64,000 bases of DNA. It comes from Anagrus nilaparvatae (taxonomy: Eukaryota; Arthropoda; Insecta; Hymenoptera; Mymaridae). A model generated the notes under the pieces. It was not told the DNA's origin, searched no databases, and saw only the letters and a list, made by a program, of their open reading frames with translations. Location of the stretch: positions 24,614,001-24,678,000 of the forward strand of contig JAKSXM010000014.1 of assembly GCA_022575985.1 (NCBI GenBank). Direction: 5' to 3'. The first letter of the stretch is position 1; the number at the start of each line of letters is the position of its first letter. Of this stretch, positions 27,147 to 40,700 are shown piece after piece. A program made the position numbers and the translations under genes.

Positions 27147-27965
27147 TCGGTGAGATATGCCCATATATTACTCATTTCAACAAAATATATTCTTTTGTTT
27201 TTATTTTCTTTTTAAATAATTTCCTGAAAATTATTAATTATTGGAAACCAATTCAAACTGCAAGCTTAAAAGACTCGAATTCCAAATACTCTAAGACACC
27301 ATAAGATGCATCGATAGTAACTACTTGTATAATCTTGAAGAATAAGCAAATTTTTTCAAAAATTTGCCAACTTTTCGATAAATATCTAAGGAAAAAATTG
27401 GAAAATTAAAATTTATTTAGCAGATTCCGATTCTGCATACTCGAAATCTGCATAAGGTATAGAAAATAATTTGTTGTTTAATCTAGAATATTTAGCAGAT
27501 ATTCCCGAAAATCGGCCATTTTGGTCCAATTACTTGGTCAATTGGTCTTGGTCTTGAATTTAAAAATTTAGTTAGCAGTTGGATTCTGCATAACCGAAAA
27601 CCCCAAAATATATTTAGAATGTAATTTCTTCTATAATCCAGGAGATTCGACATATTTTTTCGAGTTTTTTGTCCATATCTTGGCCAAAAATTTGAATTTA
27701 AAAATTTAGTTAACAGATACATTGGAAATAATCGCTTATAATATATATGATATCATGCGAATTTTTTCAAAAACTGGCCAATTATGGTCCGATTTATCGG
27801 CCAAAAATTTGAATTTAAAAATTTAGATAGCAAATTCGGATTCTGCATACTCGAAAACCCCAAATATATTTAGAATGTAATTTCTTCTATAATCCAGGAG
27901 ATTTGGCATATTTTTTCGAAAATTGGCCAGTTTTTTGTCCATTTCTGGGCCACAAATTAGAATTG
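27147..27965. other. AT-rich unassigned stretch with local duplications
   Basis: No gene is seen. A diverged local duplication is present: TTTAGAATGTAATTTCTTCT with CCAGGAGATT recurs at about 27615 and 27870, and TTGAATTTAAAAATTTAG recurs at about 27556, 27693 and 27810. A 76-codon minus-strand frame (27492-27722) is read through these repeats and is not regarded as a gene. Confidence 0.6.
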
Positions 27966-28720
27966 AAACTTTTAGGGGTAGTTTTAGCTAATTTAAGGGT
28001 GATGTGTTAATAATTTATAAATAAAAATCAAAATTCTTGATTTGCGAACCAAAAAACCTATATGAGCATATCATGGACGCTTAAATTGCGAAAATAAAAA
28101 AAACACCCCTTTCGGGGGTAGTTTTAGCTATTTTAAGGGTGAAATATTGATTATTTATGAAAAAAAAATTTGAAATTCTTTATTAAATGCCCAAAAAACG
28201 TATAACAACGTACTTTGGACTTGTACAAATTCTTGATCAGCGACCCAAAAAACCTATATAGACATACCCTGGATGCTAAAAGTACGAAAATAGATAAAAA
28301 ACCCCCTTTTCGGGGATAGTTTTAGCTATTTTAAGGGTGAAATATTGATTATTTATAAAAAAGAGGTCGAAATTCTTGATCAGCGACACAAAAAACCTAT
28401 ATAGGCATGCCCTGGATGCTAAAAGTACGAAAATAGATAAAACACCCCCTTTCTGGGGGTAGTTTTAGCTATTTTAAGGGTGAAATATTGATTATATATA
28501 AAAAAGAGATCGAAATTCTTGATCAGCGACACAAAAAACCTATATAGGCATGCCCTGGATGCTAAAAGTACGAAAATAGATAAAACACCCCCTTTCTGGG
28601 GGTAGTTTTAGCTATTTTAAGGGTGAAATATTGATTATATATAAAAAAGAGATCGAAATTCTTGATCAGCGACACAAAAAACCTATATAGGCATACCCTG
28701 GATGCTAAAAGTACGAATAG
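27966..28720. repeat. 143-bp tandem repeat, about five units
   Basis: GTAGTTTTAGCTATTTTAAG recurs at about 27976, 28116, 28315, 28458 and 28601, and the TTCTTGATCAGCGAC boxes end at 28237, 28380, 28523 and 28666 (exact 143-bp steps). The last three units are nearly identical; the leftmost are diverged. Each unit carries a CCCCCTTTCTGGGGG-like short hairpin in otherwise AT-rich DNA. The 121-codon minus frame at 28562-28927 crosses this repeat and is rejected as a gene. Confidence 0.85.
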
Positions 28721-28732
28721 GTAAAAAAAATA

Positions 28733-29080
28733 AGAGATTCGGCAAATTTTCTGGAAATTTGGCCAATTGTGGTCTAAAAAAAGGGTAGGGATGATATTGA
28801 GGTTAAATCCGATGAAAATTTCAATATTTGTGCCCCCATTAACCGCTAGGTACAGTTTGTATGCCAAAAAATTAAATTTAAAGCAATAATTTAAAAGCGA
28901 TTTAAAATATTTGATAAATTTTCTCAAAAATTGGCCAATTTTTTGGTCATAAATATGGGCAGGGATAAACCTGGAGTTAAATCGGGTTAAAATTTCAATT
29001 TTCGTGACCCCAAAAACCCCTAGAAACAGTTTTTATGCTAGAAAACTAAATTTAAAGCAATAATTTAAAAGCGATTTAAA
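28733..29080. repeat. 174-bp tandem duplication
   Basis: Two diverged copies share AATTTAAAGCAATAATTTAA followed by AAGCGATTTAAA; the GCGA of this motif falls at 28897 and 29071, 174 bp apart. Each copy also has a GGCCAATT box, a GGGNAGGGATNA box and a TTAAATCNGN box. The right copy ends in a short palindrome of AAAGCGATTTAAA and TTTAAATCGCTTT (29068-29110). Confidence 0.7.
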
Positions 29081-29130
29081 GTATTTAAAGTATTTAAATC
29101 GCTTTTTAAATCGCTAATTTTTTAAATCGT

Positions 29131-30213
29131 GTCGTCAGCCCCTCGAATGAATAGACATCTATAAATTATAGTAAAATATTTTTTATGTATAATAATGGTT
29201 AAAAAAAGGTTGTTTTTTAAAATCTAAAGTTGATTCGCGCGTTTGCAACGATTAAAATCTTTAAAATTTATGATCACTGATCCTTTGATACTTAAGTTTT
29301 TTGGTGTGCTGATTTTTTGACCCTTTTTCCGGAAAATGGTCACGTTTTTCACCATAGCCTAATTTAGGTAATTTTTGGCCATTTTTTTTAATATTTTGAG
29401 TTCCCATTAAAATGGGCTACAGCGAGAAAAATTAAACATTAAAAACTACTAACATTTCCGGAATCTGAGCACCCAAAAATATTATACCCAACTTTATTCC
29501 GGGAATGCAAAATATTAAAAAAATAGCTGAAAATTACCTAAATTTAGTAAATATACGATTTTTTTCGAAAATTTACTAATTTTTCAAAAATGTTCTAATT
29601 TTTTTGTTAAGATAAGAAAGTTACTTTTTACAGTGTAATATATTATGGTTTAAAATAAGTAAAAATATCTAAACTTCAATGTTCGCGATTTCATTTTCGA
29701 CTATGGACAAAATATTATTAATTATTCCTAAATTATTGAGATTGTAAAAGGTAAGCAGTAATAAAATTAACAGTAATTAATATATATAATATATGCTTTT
29801 ATTAAATATAGTAAAAAAGTAAACAAATGAAAAATTAGATAAATAATAATAAAAAATAAACAATGCGCATAAATATAAGTTTCGATAATAAATTAACGAT
29901 ATATGAGATGAGAAATTAAATGTTTAAGTAAAAAAAAAAGAATTACAAATATTACATTTTATATTTAAAGTTCTTATAATTAAATTACATAATTATAAAT
30001 TTACAAAAAAATTTTTTAATATAAAATTTATCAATCCTAAAAAAAAACAGTTAATAAAAATCTTGTTTATAACGAAACATTAATATGAATATTTTTATTA
30101 TACATCACATTTATATTTTATTTTTATACTTTTTTAAAAAAATATAAAATTGCAGATTGAATTTTAGAATAAATTTATTGAATACACTGCCTGGCATATA
30201 AAAAAAATTGCTT
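29131..30213. other. AT-rich unassigned stretch with a partial MITE
   Basis: No gene is seen. At 29539-29635 it holds the right half of the TA-flanked palindromic MITE family described at 40341. The rest is A/T-rich low complexity, with several AATTTAC or AATTTAG motifs. Confidence 0.5.
29539..29635. mobile_element. Truncated TA-flanked palindromic MITE (right half)
   Basis: It contains AATTTAGTAAATATACGATT, a TTTTCAAAAATGTTCTAATT stretch, then AGAAAGTTACTTTTTACAGT and the terminal G at 29635, followed by TA. This matches the right half of the copies at 40341, 44140, 60216 and 61678. The left half is absent. Confidence 0.75.
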
Positions 30214-30401
30214 GAATTCCCAATTACTAAATGAAATTAGGTGCCTATTACCAAAAAAATAAAATAACCAAAATTTTAGCTCATATTTAATCAGTTTTAA
30301 GTATATATATGGGCTCCTATGGAGAAAATTTTTGGTGTTTATAGAGATTTGTTTTATTTTTTTGGTAATCAGCACCTAATTTTATTTAGTAATTGGGAAT
30401 C
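30214..30401. mobile_element. 188-bp fold-back element (MITE-like)
   Basis: Long imperfect inverted arms of about 50 bp. The left arm begins GAATTCCCAATTACTAAAT and contains AAATTAGGTGCCTATTACC. The right arm is its complement, ending GTAATTGGGAATC with GGTAATCAGCACCTAATTTT. The centre is about 85 bp with no coding potential; a 66-codon frame overlapping it is a by-product of the palindrome. No clear flanking duplication is seen. Confidence 0.65.
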
Positions 30402-31204
30402 AAATTGATATTTTCTAAATATCTAACAGGCTAATATACAAATAATTTTAGAAAATTTAAAAGATATAAGACAAAAAGTTTAATAAATTAAATAAATAAA
30501 TTAGTATTTTTTTTAAATATACCTAATTAAAAAATAAATAAAAATTAGCAAAATAAGATTTTTTAATTATTTGCATTTATTTTTTGTTGATTTAAGTATT
30601 AAATTTTTTCAATAGTATGTAAATTGGCACTTTTTTATTTTTTTGGATAATTTACTGGAAGAATCATTTATGAAAAATCAGATTCAGAGAAGCATCTCTC
30701 AATTTTTGTAATTTTACTCATCTTTCACAACGTCCTATTTTTAAAAATAAATTAATAGGATTTTATATGCCACTAGTTTTTTACAAACAGAAAACCATAA
30801 AAAGTTAATTTCATTTTAACAAAACCAATATTTTAATTTTATTACAAATCTTATATATTAATATTATTATTATAATTATTTTTTTTAAATATCTATACAT
30901 GTATTTTGCTAATAGTAAATAATAAATATTACAATATTAAAAAAAAAAACACTTTTATAAATAATATAAGCACTAAGTCAATTGCATGCGAAAATATTTT
31001 TAATATGGTAATTAAAATTTTTAGTTAACAAATAAAAAATGATTACTGTTAAAAATTTGTCTATTCAATAATTTATTACTATAACAAGTACAGTAGTTCT
31101 TTTAGGATTTGGATGGTTATTTTATTTAATGGCTAATTCTGCACTTAATATATGTTAGCCTGGTTGTTGACAAATTGCCTAAATGCAGAATGTAAGTAGG
31201 CACA
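30402..31204. other. AT-rich stretch beyond the 3' end of the Kazal gene
   Basis: No gene or clear repeat is recognised. It contains A/T homopolymer runs and weak inverted similarity between GCTAATTCTGCACTT (near 31131) and GTGTAGAATTAG (near 31230). Confidence 0.4.
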
Positions 31205-31283
31205 TTTATTTCACACATTATGTGTAGAATTAGTGCATCCATTTAGTAAAAGGTGAATCATGATTTTTAACAGTGTATTTAAT
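31205..31283 (-). promoter_or_regulatory. Candidate polyadenylation signals of the Kazal gene
   Basis: Reading leftward from the stop codon (31501), an ATTAAA variant lies at 31283-31278 and a canonical AATAAA at 31210-31205, about 220 and 290 nt downstream. Such hexamers are common by chance in DNA this AT-rich, so this is suggestive only. Confidence 0.3.
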
Positions 31284-31500
31284 TCTTGTTTGCTCGCAGA
31301 AAAAGAAAATAATATAACATATAAATAATAATAAACAAATAAATAAATTATTATAACATCGTTAAGAACTTAATAATAACGAGATTTTTTAAATAAATAA
31401 TAATTTTGTATTAAATCTTAACGATCTTCACGTGGTATTTAAAATTACACATTTTTTTGTTCATTTCTTGTTTTTGATATACATTTTTGTTTTTTCTTTT

Positions 31501-31732
31501 TTAGTACAGATAATTTTTAGGTACGTCCGCTGGTTGGCCGCATACACCATTGTATCGTAATTTTACATTCTCTTGGGTACGGCAAGTTTCAATATCTAAG
31601 AAACATTCGTTGCTGTAAGTTTTGTTGTCGGTTCCACAAACTGGATCGTAGTATGGTTGGCAAATTTTTTGGCACCCACGAAATTGAAATCCTTGAATGC
31701 ATCGTTTGATTGGTACTACATAAACATGTTTT
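31501..31732 (-). CDS. Kazal gene, last coding exon (domain 9 and stop)
   Basis: The acceptor TTTTTTAG precedes AAAACATG. One leading base completes a Gly codon split from the previous exon, and 76 residues and a TAA stop (31503-31501) follow. It supplies Cys6 of domain 8 (PIKRC) and all of domain 9, with [14 protein letters not shown] as its best-conserved box and Cys6 in YNGVC. A short hydrophilic tail ends NYLY. Domain 9 is the closest to a textbook Kazal sequence. Its residue two after Cys2 is Pro, which argues against ordinary inhibitory activity at that site. Confidence 0.92.
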
Positions 31733-34700
31733 CTAAAAAAAATAAAATTTTAATTAAAATTAAAAATAAATTTGACAAATTTTTTAGAATGCAGGTTTTA
31801 AATAATTAATTTTTACTGCTTTAAACCCTTTTATTAAAATAATTCATCTCCTTTTTGCTGCATACTACTATGATTCCCAAAACCTGAATTATTCTAAGTC
31901 TCTAAATCCGGTATATTCTAAGTCCACATTCTGACCCCCCCCCCCTTAAATTAGACACATTTGACGGCCCCCTCCCCCTTAAATTGGGCACTTTTGACCC
32001 CTCTTGATTTTCAGATTTTCAGGGTACCCTCTCCCTATAAACATTTTCCATGTTAATAAAAAAAGCTTAGACCGAGTTTGTATATAAACACAAACAACGT
32101 GCATGGAACATGTTTACATGTGAATAGTAAATTTATTCCAGGTATCCATTAAAAACATTCTAGATTGCTAAAGTCGCCTGTAAATAAGTCCCTAGTTTGA
32201 ATTATAAAGATCCATTTGACCCCACTCCTTTGATTTTGACTATTTGACACCCTCCCTTGATCGTGGCTATTTGACCCTCCTCGATTGTAACCATTCACGC
32301 AGAGGATTAGACCCAGGATAATTCTCTCCAAGGAACCCCCCCTCTCCCAAGATATTTCCCCTCAAGATAGTCTAGTTTAATTTAGGAGTTCTGATGCGAG
32401 TATACCATTTGGGAGCAATTGAAATTTTGGTTGTTTATTGAAAGGGTTTTATTCCCTGACCCCCTTCAGTCCAGCTTAACTTTGGGGTAGGTGCGAATAC
32501 ACCATTTGCGGGTAAGTAAAATCAGAAAATTTTGGTTGTACATCTAGGTGTAGGTACAAGTACACCATTGTGGGTCAAGTTTACGAGAAGAAATAGTTCT
32601 CGGGTTGATTTATAATAGTATAAAAATGATTTTTCGTCAAATAAGCCAATATCTAAAAATTAAAAACTTTTTTTGTATACATACCCGCAATTTTCTCTCT
32701 TCATTTCACACTCATTCCTATAAAATTTGTTATCTGATCCACAAACAAATTGTCTTTCTTCATTGCAAACTTGGTTACATAAAGCTGTTGTAGGGCAATG
32801 TTGAGCTGAGACTTGAACAACCCTTTGACCACATGTTTCTTTTCGTAAATGACACAAGGACCTATTAAAAAATTGCAATGATTAATTTTTTTATTTAAAA
32901 AAATATTTTTTTCGTTATTTTATGGTTTGTTTTGTATTGCACAATATTTTGCGCGATAGATAAAAATTGTGTTCTACACATTACATTGTTGTCTGTGTTT
33001 ACTGGTTTCGAAGGCTTAGCCTGATATAACACAGGTTGTATAATTGTCTACATGCATGCGTAGTTCATCTTTAATAGTATGTTATGTGCACTACCAATGT
33101 GATAAAGATAATCATGTCACTTAACAAACTTAATAAAATGAACAATTTAGCACATTCCATATCCAAGCGTACAAATTATAGATCAGTTTTTTTTTCATGT
33201 GTATAAAATTACTCATAAAAGTTCAATTACTCATAAAAACATTTATTTATACGTGAATGTACCTATCCATTAAAGCTATATGAAGTGCTTACACGTTAAT
33301 TGAAAAATGAAACATTGCTGCGTATTCTGCCTAATGTATTATTTTTTATTTTGCAGAATCATATTTACTTTAAAAATTAAAAATTTAACAGAATTGTTTT
33401 TGAGGGATTAGAATATAAAAGCTTTTGAAAATATTTTTATTTACCAGTTAATTTAAGTGGTATTAGATTTAAAATGTACTAAATTATTTGGACATTAAAA
33501 TCTTTTTTAATTGTGATAGAGCCTCAGACTTTATTTGTTAAATTTTAGTTTATTGTTCTTAAAAACCAATTGTAAAACTTTTGATGCAAGGTTTAATTTA
33601 ATTGTTTAATTTAATTTAATTTTTTTTTTTTTAATCAATTTTTTGAAACCTTTAAATATATGTATAAAACTTTTTGAAAAGTAGCTATGTAGGAAGATTT
33701 TTGGGTTAATCAACAAAGCAATTTTATGATATAAAATGACTTAAAAAATTAATCCATAAACTCTGCTGGACCAATCAGCTACGAAAAATAATTTTTTTTG
33801 GTAGCCAAAACATTTTTGTAGAGATTGAATTGCAAACAGAAAAAATGGATACAAAAAAAATCAAGCGGGAAAATTGCTGTTAATTTAATCTTTGTACACC
33901 AAGTAAAAAAGAGGGTACCAAGCATACAAGAAACGTGATAAAGTAAATCACACCTTTTTTACGTTGCAAATAGATAATTAAAAATAAATGTTAATTTATA
34001 AATAATCGAATGAGAGTAAAAGGCTACTTTATGTTATATTTATATCAAAATGACAAGTTTAATAAAAATATATTTAATAGCTATTTAATGACCATAGTCG
34101 TTTAAGATCAATTAAGAAAATTATAGATATGTGTTTAAATATACGTTTGTATGTGTACATACCGATAAACATTTCCATCACTACCACAAACTGGTTCCTC
34201 AGGAACCTCAGCACAATCCTCCGGGCACTGCTCGGTCTCTTTCAAGGTCGTACATTCGCCCACGTGAGCTAACTGAATACCTTTCCTATGTATAAACAAA
34301 AAACATAAAGAAAAATTAATGGAAATTCAAATTAAAATATAAAATTTCATATAAATTATAAGAATTATAAATTCTTGAATTTTATGTATACAATTAAATT
34401 AAATGCTTATTATCAGAGTCTATAGTAGAATATTATGTGTATATGGGTAGACCCGACTAATTTTTCTCATTCATTTTTTTAAAATTTAGACGCTTTTTAG
34501 GGAGAAAACCGGGAAGGGTGCATTTAATGCCTACAAATAAATTACTCGATAAATTATCGTCACTAAAAAAGACTCAAAAATCTTTCATGCCTATACGTAG
34601 CAAGTATCAGTAGCGAAACCAAATAACACTATTCGCCCCTAATTGTATTTATACCTTTGAGGAAAGGTGTTTTTTATTGCCACTGATGTTTCTAAGCTCA

Positions 34701-37700
34701 AAAATGATATTGAAAATTTGATAATATTACTTTCTTTACTAGCGGGCAATAATGAATATATTGCAATTTTGAGAGGCCATCAATATTTCCCTTTGTAAAG
34801 AAAAAAACATTCAGAACCGCATTTAGAAACGTTTATTTTTACCAAATGCAATTTGGAAATCTTCGCATTTGGCTAAATAAACATTTCTACAAGCCGGTTA
34901 AAAATGTACTATTTTATCATTGGATCAAAAAATTAATTGTAAACAGTTAAAATAATAGCATATATTTTAAGTGAAACTGCTACCTATAAATAAAGATTGC
35001 AATTAACTTTAATAGCTAAAATAAGCAGAGAAAGCTTTTGAAAGATTTTTTCCCTAGAATTTAATATATTGAGTTTCTTTTATACACTGAAAAAAAATCT
35101 CAAGCGGAATATGATTACGTTTGTGGTTAGCGGAATTTTTTTTTTTGCTCAAACGGTTTGAAACAGAAAATAAAAATTATATTTTTTTGCAATGTAGTGT
35201 GGCGCGCATATCCTAACTGAGAGAATTTTTTTTTTTAAATTTTCTTAACGTTTCAGCTCATTTGAAATCAATGAACAAGAAATACAATTCCTCTATCCAC
35301 AGGTGGTTTTTATTTCGGTGTAGGTTTTTTTGCATAATTTAATATTTTTTTTCTTACAAGAGCAAAAATTATCCTCCCAAGATTCATATTTTAGCCCTAA
35401 CTACAAAAAAAATTATTAATATTTATTAGGTTAAAAAAATGTATATTACTCACAAATTTAGGGGCTTTATAATTTAGGAAAAAGATATTCACCAATACAA
35501 AAAAAAAATTCACTTTTGCAAAATTAGCTGGATCAACCCATGTATAAAAATAAATTTAAATATATAAGTGTATTTAGCATCGTTTCTTTGGAGAAAGTAA
35601 AAACTGGGTCAGGAACGATTTGCAGGATAAATTGACCATGTAATGAAAGTATGTTGCGTTTAAGATATATATATTGTACGTGTATTTTTTTATTTCTTTT
35701 TAATATAATACTTGATAAGTATCGATGATATTCAAAAAAAATATATATATATAATATATATTTAAAAAAACACGTTTACAGTTATTAAAAAAAAAATAAA
35801 AATTTTTTGCACGTAAGCGTATTTACACGATTTGTCTTTTTTTGTTTTTACATGCTTCAATTTATGTTATTATAATTTACGATGTGTAAAAATATCGATA
35901 CTTAATTAATATTTATGTTTTTAATTTATGTTTGTATGGGTACCTACGTGCTTGAATGTTTGTCATTGTAAGTAAAGGAGAATTGAATAAGGTAGCTTTT
36001 TAAATTTGGTCGAAAATTTTAAATTTTACCGTAAAACTACAATTGTAGTTTAATAGGCAAAAAATTTTTATTTTCCAAAACAGATTGAAAAAAAGTTACT
36101 GTAAAAACAAATATTACTTTCTTTAAACGAAAACTATTTTTAAAAGACAGGAAATTGGTTCATAGTAACTAAAATTATTATTAATTCATATCAAGGCACC
36201 TGGTAAAAATATGGATCTATTTATTTTTATAATTTTTGAAATAATTGTTAAATTTTTTTAAAACATTTTGGTCTACTAACTTGAAATTTTTAGTGAACAA
36301 TTTTTTTTTATACTAAAATGCAAAGATAAATGAAATTACAAGATGAAAAAATACTTACAAACAAATGGCAACATTTAGATGGCATTGATTTGGATACGTG
36401 TTTGCATCACTTCCACAAACAGGATCAATTCTGTTATTACAAAGTTGTTTTTGCTTCGTACACTTTGTCATTCTATTTTTACATTTATCGAAATTGGCTA
36501 CTGCAATTTTTTTTTTACTGAAAAAGAAAATTAAATTTTCTTTAAGTATACGTCTTGTATAAATATTTTCTTAGAAAGCCATAATAACTAATATTTGTTT
36601 AATTAAATAAAAAAGAAAAAAATTAATAACAATAATAATAATAATAAATTTAAAATACAAAATTACATATTTATTATCTTTACCCGCAATTTAACATTTG
36701 CATCTCACATTCACTTCTATAAATATTTCCGTCCGTACCACAAACAGCTATTTCCGGTACATTTTTACAATCTAAAGGACATATTTTTGCTGCACTATTA
36801 GAAGTTCTCTGTTGACTCATGCAGTAGGACATGGGTACTTCATAAATATGCTTTCTAATAAAATAATAAAAATTTTAATCAATTAAAATTCACAAATTAG
36901 ATGTAAATTATTGATAATGAAAAAAATTTTTATATACCCGCAATTTTTAGCATGCATTTTACATGAATTTGCGTAAATTTCTCCATTACTAGCGCAAACG
37001 TGTTTAGCAGTTTTCCAACATGTCTCTCGGCAATGCCTTGTTGTCTGGCAATGTTTTCTGTTTGTTTTTACCACACCTCGTCTAAAATAAAAAATTTTAA
37101 CGTAAATATTTTTATCTCTTAATTTAATCAATATTTTTTATGCTTATAACTTTAAATCGTTACTGTAAGTATAAATTTTTATTATAAAATGCTTCGAAGT
37201 TTTTATAATAATTATAATAATTGCTTGAATTAAATTTATTAAATATGTAGAGAGAATATCTTTTAGAAAAACATAAATTATAAAATTTCTTTTTATTTTT
37301 GCCTTCATAGCAATATGCATCAGATAAAAATAATTTATCAGAGAATTGATTTAAAGTCTTTAATTTTATTTTTTACATCTCTTAATCATTCTATTTTAAT
37401 CAAAAGATATTCCAAATATTTAATGTGCTTATGTTAATTCTTTTAATATACCGCTTTTGGCTTCAGATTATGTGAGATAATTAATCTTTCTAACATTTAC
37501 TTACCCACAAGTTTCAAATTTCATTTGGCATGTTGATTTGTAAACGTTACGATCATTTCCACAAACTGGCCCATCTAATGGTGCGAATTCACAAGATACT
37601 GGACAGTTTTCTCTAGGTGCTGAAATATTGTTACATGGTCCCAAATGTGATATTTGTACTCCTGATCGACACGTTTCCACCCTTAGCATACATTTATTTA

Positions 37701-40700
37701 TATAAGTGTGACCATCAGCACCACATACTGGATCTGAATCTCCTGGACATCGGTGTTCACATTTACTACCTGATGATCTTAAACAAGATGTGATATTCGC
37801 TGCTACTGTTACACCTATTTAATAAAATCGAAAAAATTAAAATTTTTTCACCATAAAAAGTTCAAATAATGTTAATTTTAATTTTTATCTGAAGTTTGAA
37901 AAGAAAATGATATTAAGCTTTTTTACCCTATCACTTTTTATAAATAAAGCATTTGTTACTCTAAAGAAATATGTTACAGATACCTATCAAGAAATTTTTT
38001 TCAAGGGTGACATGAATTTGAAGGAGGGGGGGGGTCAGAGCCATAAGGTAGTAATAAAAATAATTATGGTTTAAATTGGACAACAATCAGAATTTAATTT
38101 GTCATTTTGTATTTTAAATTATTTAAAAATGATATATTTGTTGATAAATAACAGCAAATTACTAACAATTTTCATTTAGGGGTTAAGGAGGTCCCCCCTC
38201 TGGATACGTGATTGTGCTAAATAAATTTTTTTCGGATTTTCATACTCCCTATTTTAAACTGGTCCATTTTCGGTAAAAAATGAATATAATATTCGTGTTT
38301 AGGGACTCTAACCATAATCAATAATGAAAAAAGTTTGTAAAAACAACAAAAAACAACAAAAAAAATAAAAAATTGGCCTTTTAAATTTTACTAAACAGTA
38401 TTATTTTTATTGACATAAAAAAAGATATGGGATCATTTTTAAAGAATCAGTAGTATCTTCTACAAAGCAAATAAATTCAAAGTATATACGATTTAGAATA
38501 GAAATCGGAAAATATTCTATTTTGTTTATATTATAGAAATTCTTAGCACTTGACTTTATATATTTATTAACTCTTAACTTGTAATATGAAGCGTATATAA
38601 CTGAAAAAAATTTTATTTTTTTTTTTTTGTTTTTTTAAATCTTATATTTTTATAAATATAGACTTTTTATAGACTTAAATTTCGTTAGTAATATACCAAA
38701 GATCAAAATAATTTCAGTTGTATTCATGGTGTTTGAAGTAGAACATCAAAATTATACTGTTAACAAAAAAGTTTTTTTTTTAAACAGTCACCAAATATAA
38801 CTCAGTAATTTTTAAAAAAATTACTTAATAGGTAAACTTTTTCTATTTGAAAAATATGTATTAAGAATTTCAAAAATATGTAATTAATGTAATACTAATT
38901 CAATTATAATATGTATATAGAATCCCTTGAAAAGGAGTCTTATAAAGACTCGAAACGTTGGGAACAATATTAAAATAAACATCTTTGCTCTGGAAAAGTC
39001 GATTTCTCATTTATTCAACACAGTACATTCTTGAAAGGTCAAGGCGGTCTTAAGACATGACATTCACCTTCATTGCTCACTTATAATATAAATGAAGATA
39101 ATAAAATAAGTAATCATCTAATGAATGGATTAAAAAACAGGCTTGCACAACTCTCTTAAAAAATTAAGCTGTTAATATATTATGGTTTTAAATATATACA
39201 TTGTATATAATAACCAATCTTTAATATAATAGAAAACAGGTTGCTTACTTTGTTAATAAATATTTACTGCATTTTCGATTTGTGCGTATTTAAATAATAT
39301 AATGAAATCTTATTTATATAATTAACTAAATTTAAAAAAAAATGAGTTTTACTCATTTAAAATTTGAGCACCTTAGCATGGTGGGATTAATAAAAAAAAT
39401 TTTTTTTACTATTTTTTTTGAGTTTTATGTCATTTGCAACCATTTAAAATTATAAAAAAATTAATAATTTTTTAAATAACTAATTAATATAAAAACGTAT
39501 GAAAGGTCCAAATAAAATTTCCGAATATATAATTTTGTTTTTATTATTTTTTTTAATTCTTAGATTTAGGTATCTAATTTATATTTTTTCAGTTTCAGAC
39601 TTTTGGCTTACCTAACTATCCTCAAAATTTAACCTACAAAAGAGTTCAAATGAAATCAAAAGAGTTTAAAATAAAAAAATACTAAACAGCTAGTTTACGA
39701 ATTTATTACGATGAAATTTATGGGGAAGTGTTTTAACCAAAAGTTCCAAAAACGAAGACCAATTTATAAAGGTCTAATTCCATCAGGAATCAGTAAGATT
39801 TTTGACAAATTTTCGGATGCTACTATTCTTAGTTTGGGTTTGGTTTCGGAGACCAAATCACTATACTTATCCGGAAGTAGCTTCCTTTATAATAAAAAAA
39901 ATTAAATTTCATTAAAAAAATTTTGAATTAAATAAGTAATAGTAAATAAAAATAACAAAATTAAACACAAATTCATTAATTATACTTTTAAGTAGAATAA
40001 GTCAATATTTATTATAAATATAGTTTTCATCTAAACATAGAATATCTAAGTTAATATGAAATGTAGTAAAAATTTTATTTACATAAAAAAAAATATAATA
40101 AAATTAATTAAAATAAAATCATCACTGTAATAATTTCTTTAAGTTATACACTAAAAAATTTAATAAATGGGCAATTAAGTAATAAAAATAAATCGTACTA
40201 CATTGTTTATTACCTACATGCATTTATATATAGTGACTATATTTAAAGCAAAATTTTTTAAAATATACATATACGTCATATAAATGAGATTATATTATTT
40301 TTATATAATAATTATATATGCGGGATTCCATTAATTTTTACACTATAAAAAGTAACTTTCTTAGATTTACAAAATAAATATAATGTTTTCGAAAAATTAG
40401 TAAATTTTCAAAAAAATTTGTAAATATTCGATAAAAATTGCAAATTTACTAAATTTAGTATATTATCGAAAAATTCGAAAATTCCTGATTTTTTTTTGTG
40501 AATTTACGATAAAAGTTGTAAACTAACAACTACTTTTTGTAAATTTACAACTAGATTTTGTAAATTTTCGAAAAAAATTGTAAATTATCAATTTTTCTTA
40601 GGAATTCACAAAAAAAAAATGGAGAATACTCGAAGTTTTTGTTAATGTACTAAATTTAGTAAATATACGATTTTTTTCGAATATTTACAAATTTTTAGAA

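Noticed and set aside
28562..28927. 121-codon minus-strand frame
   Set aside because: It runs through the 143-bp tandem repeat and the 174-bp duplication; its internal sequence follows the repeats and shows no domain.
36330..36521. 63-codon plus-strand frame, and a similar one at 32605-32793
   Set aside because: They lie antisense to, or across the edge of, well-supported Kazal exons on the minus strand.
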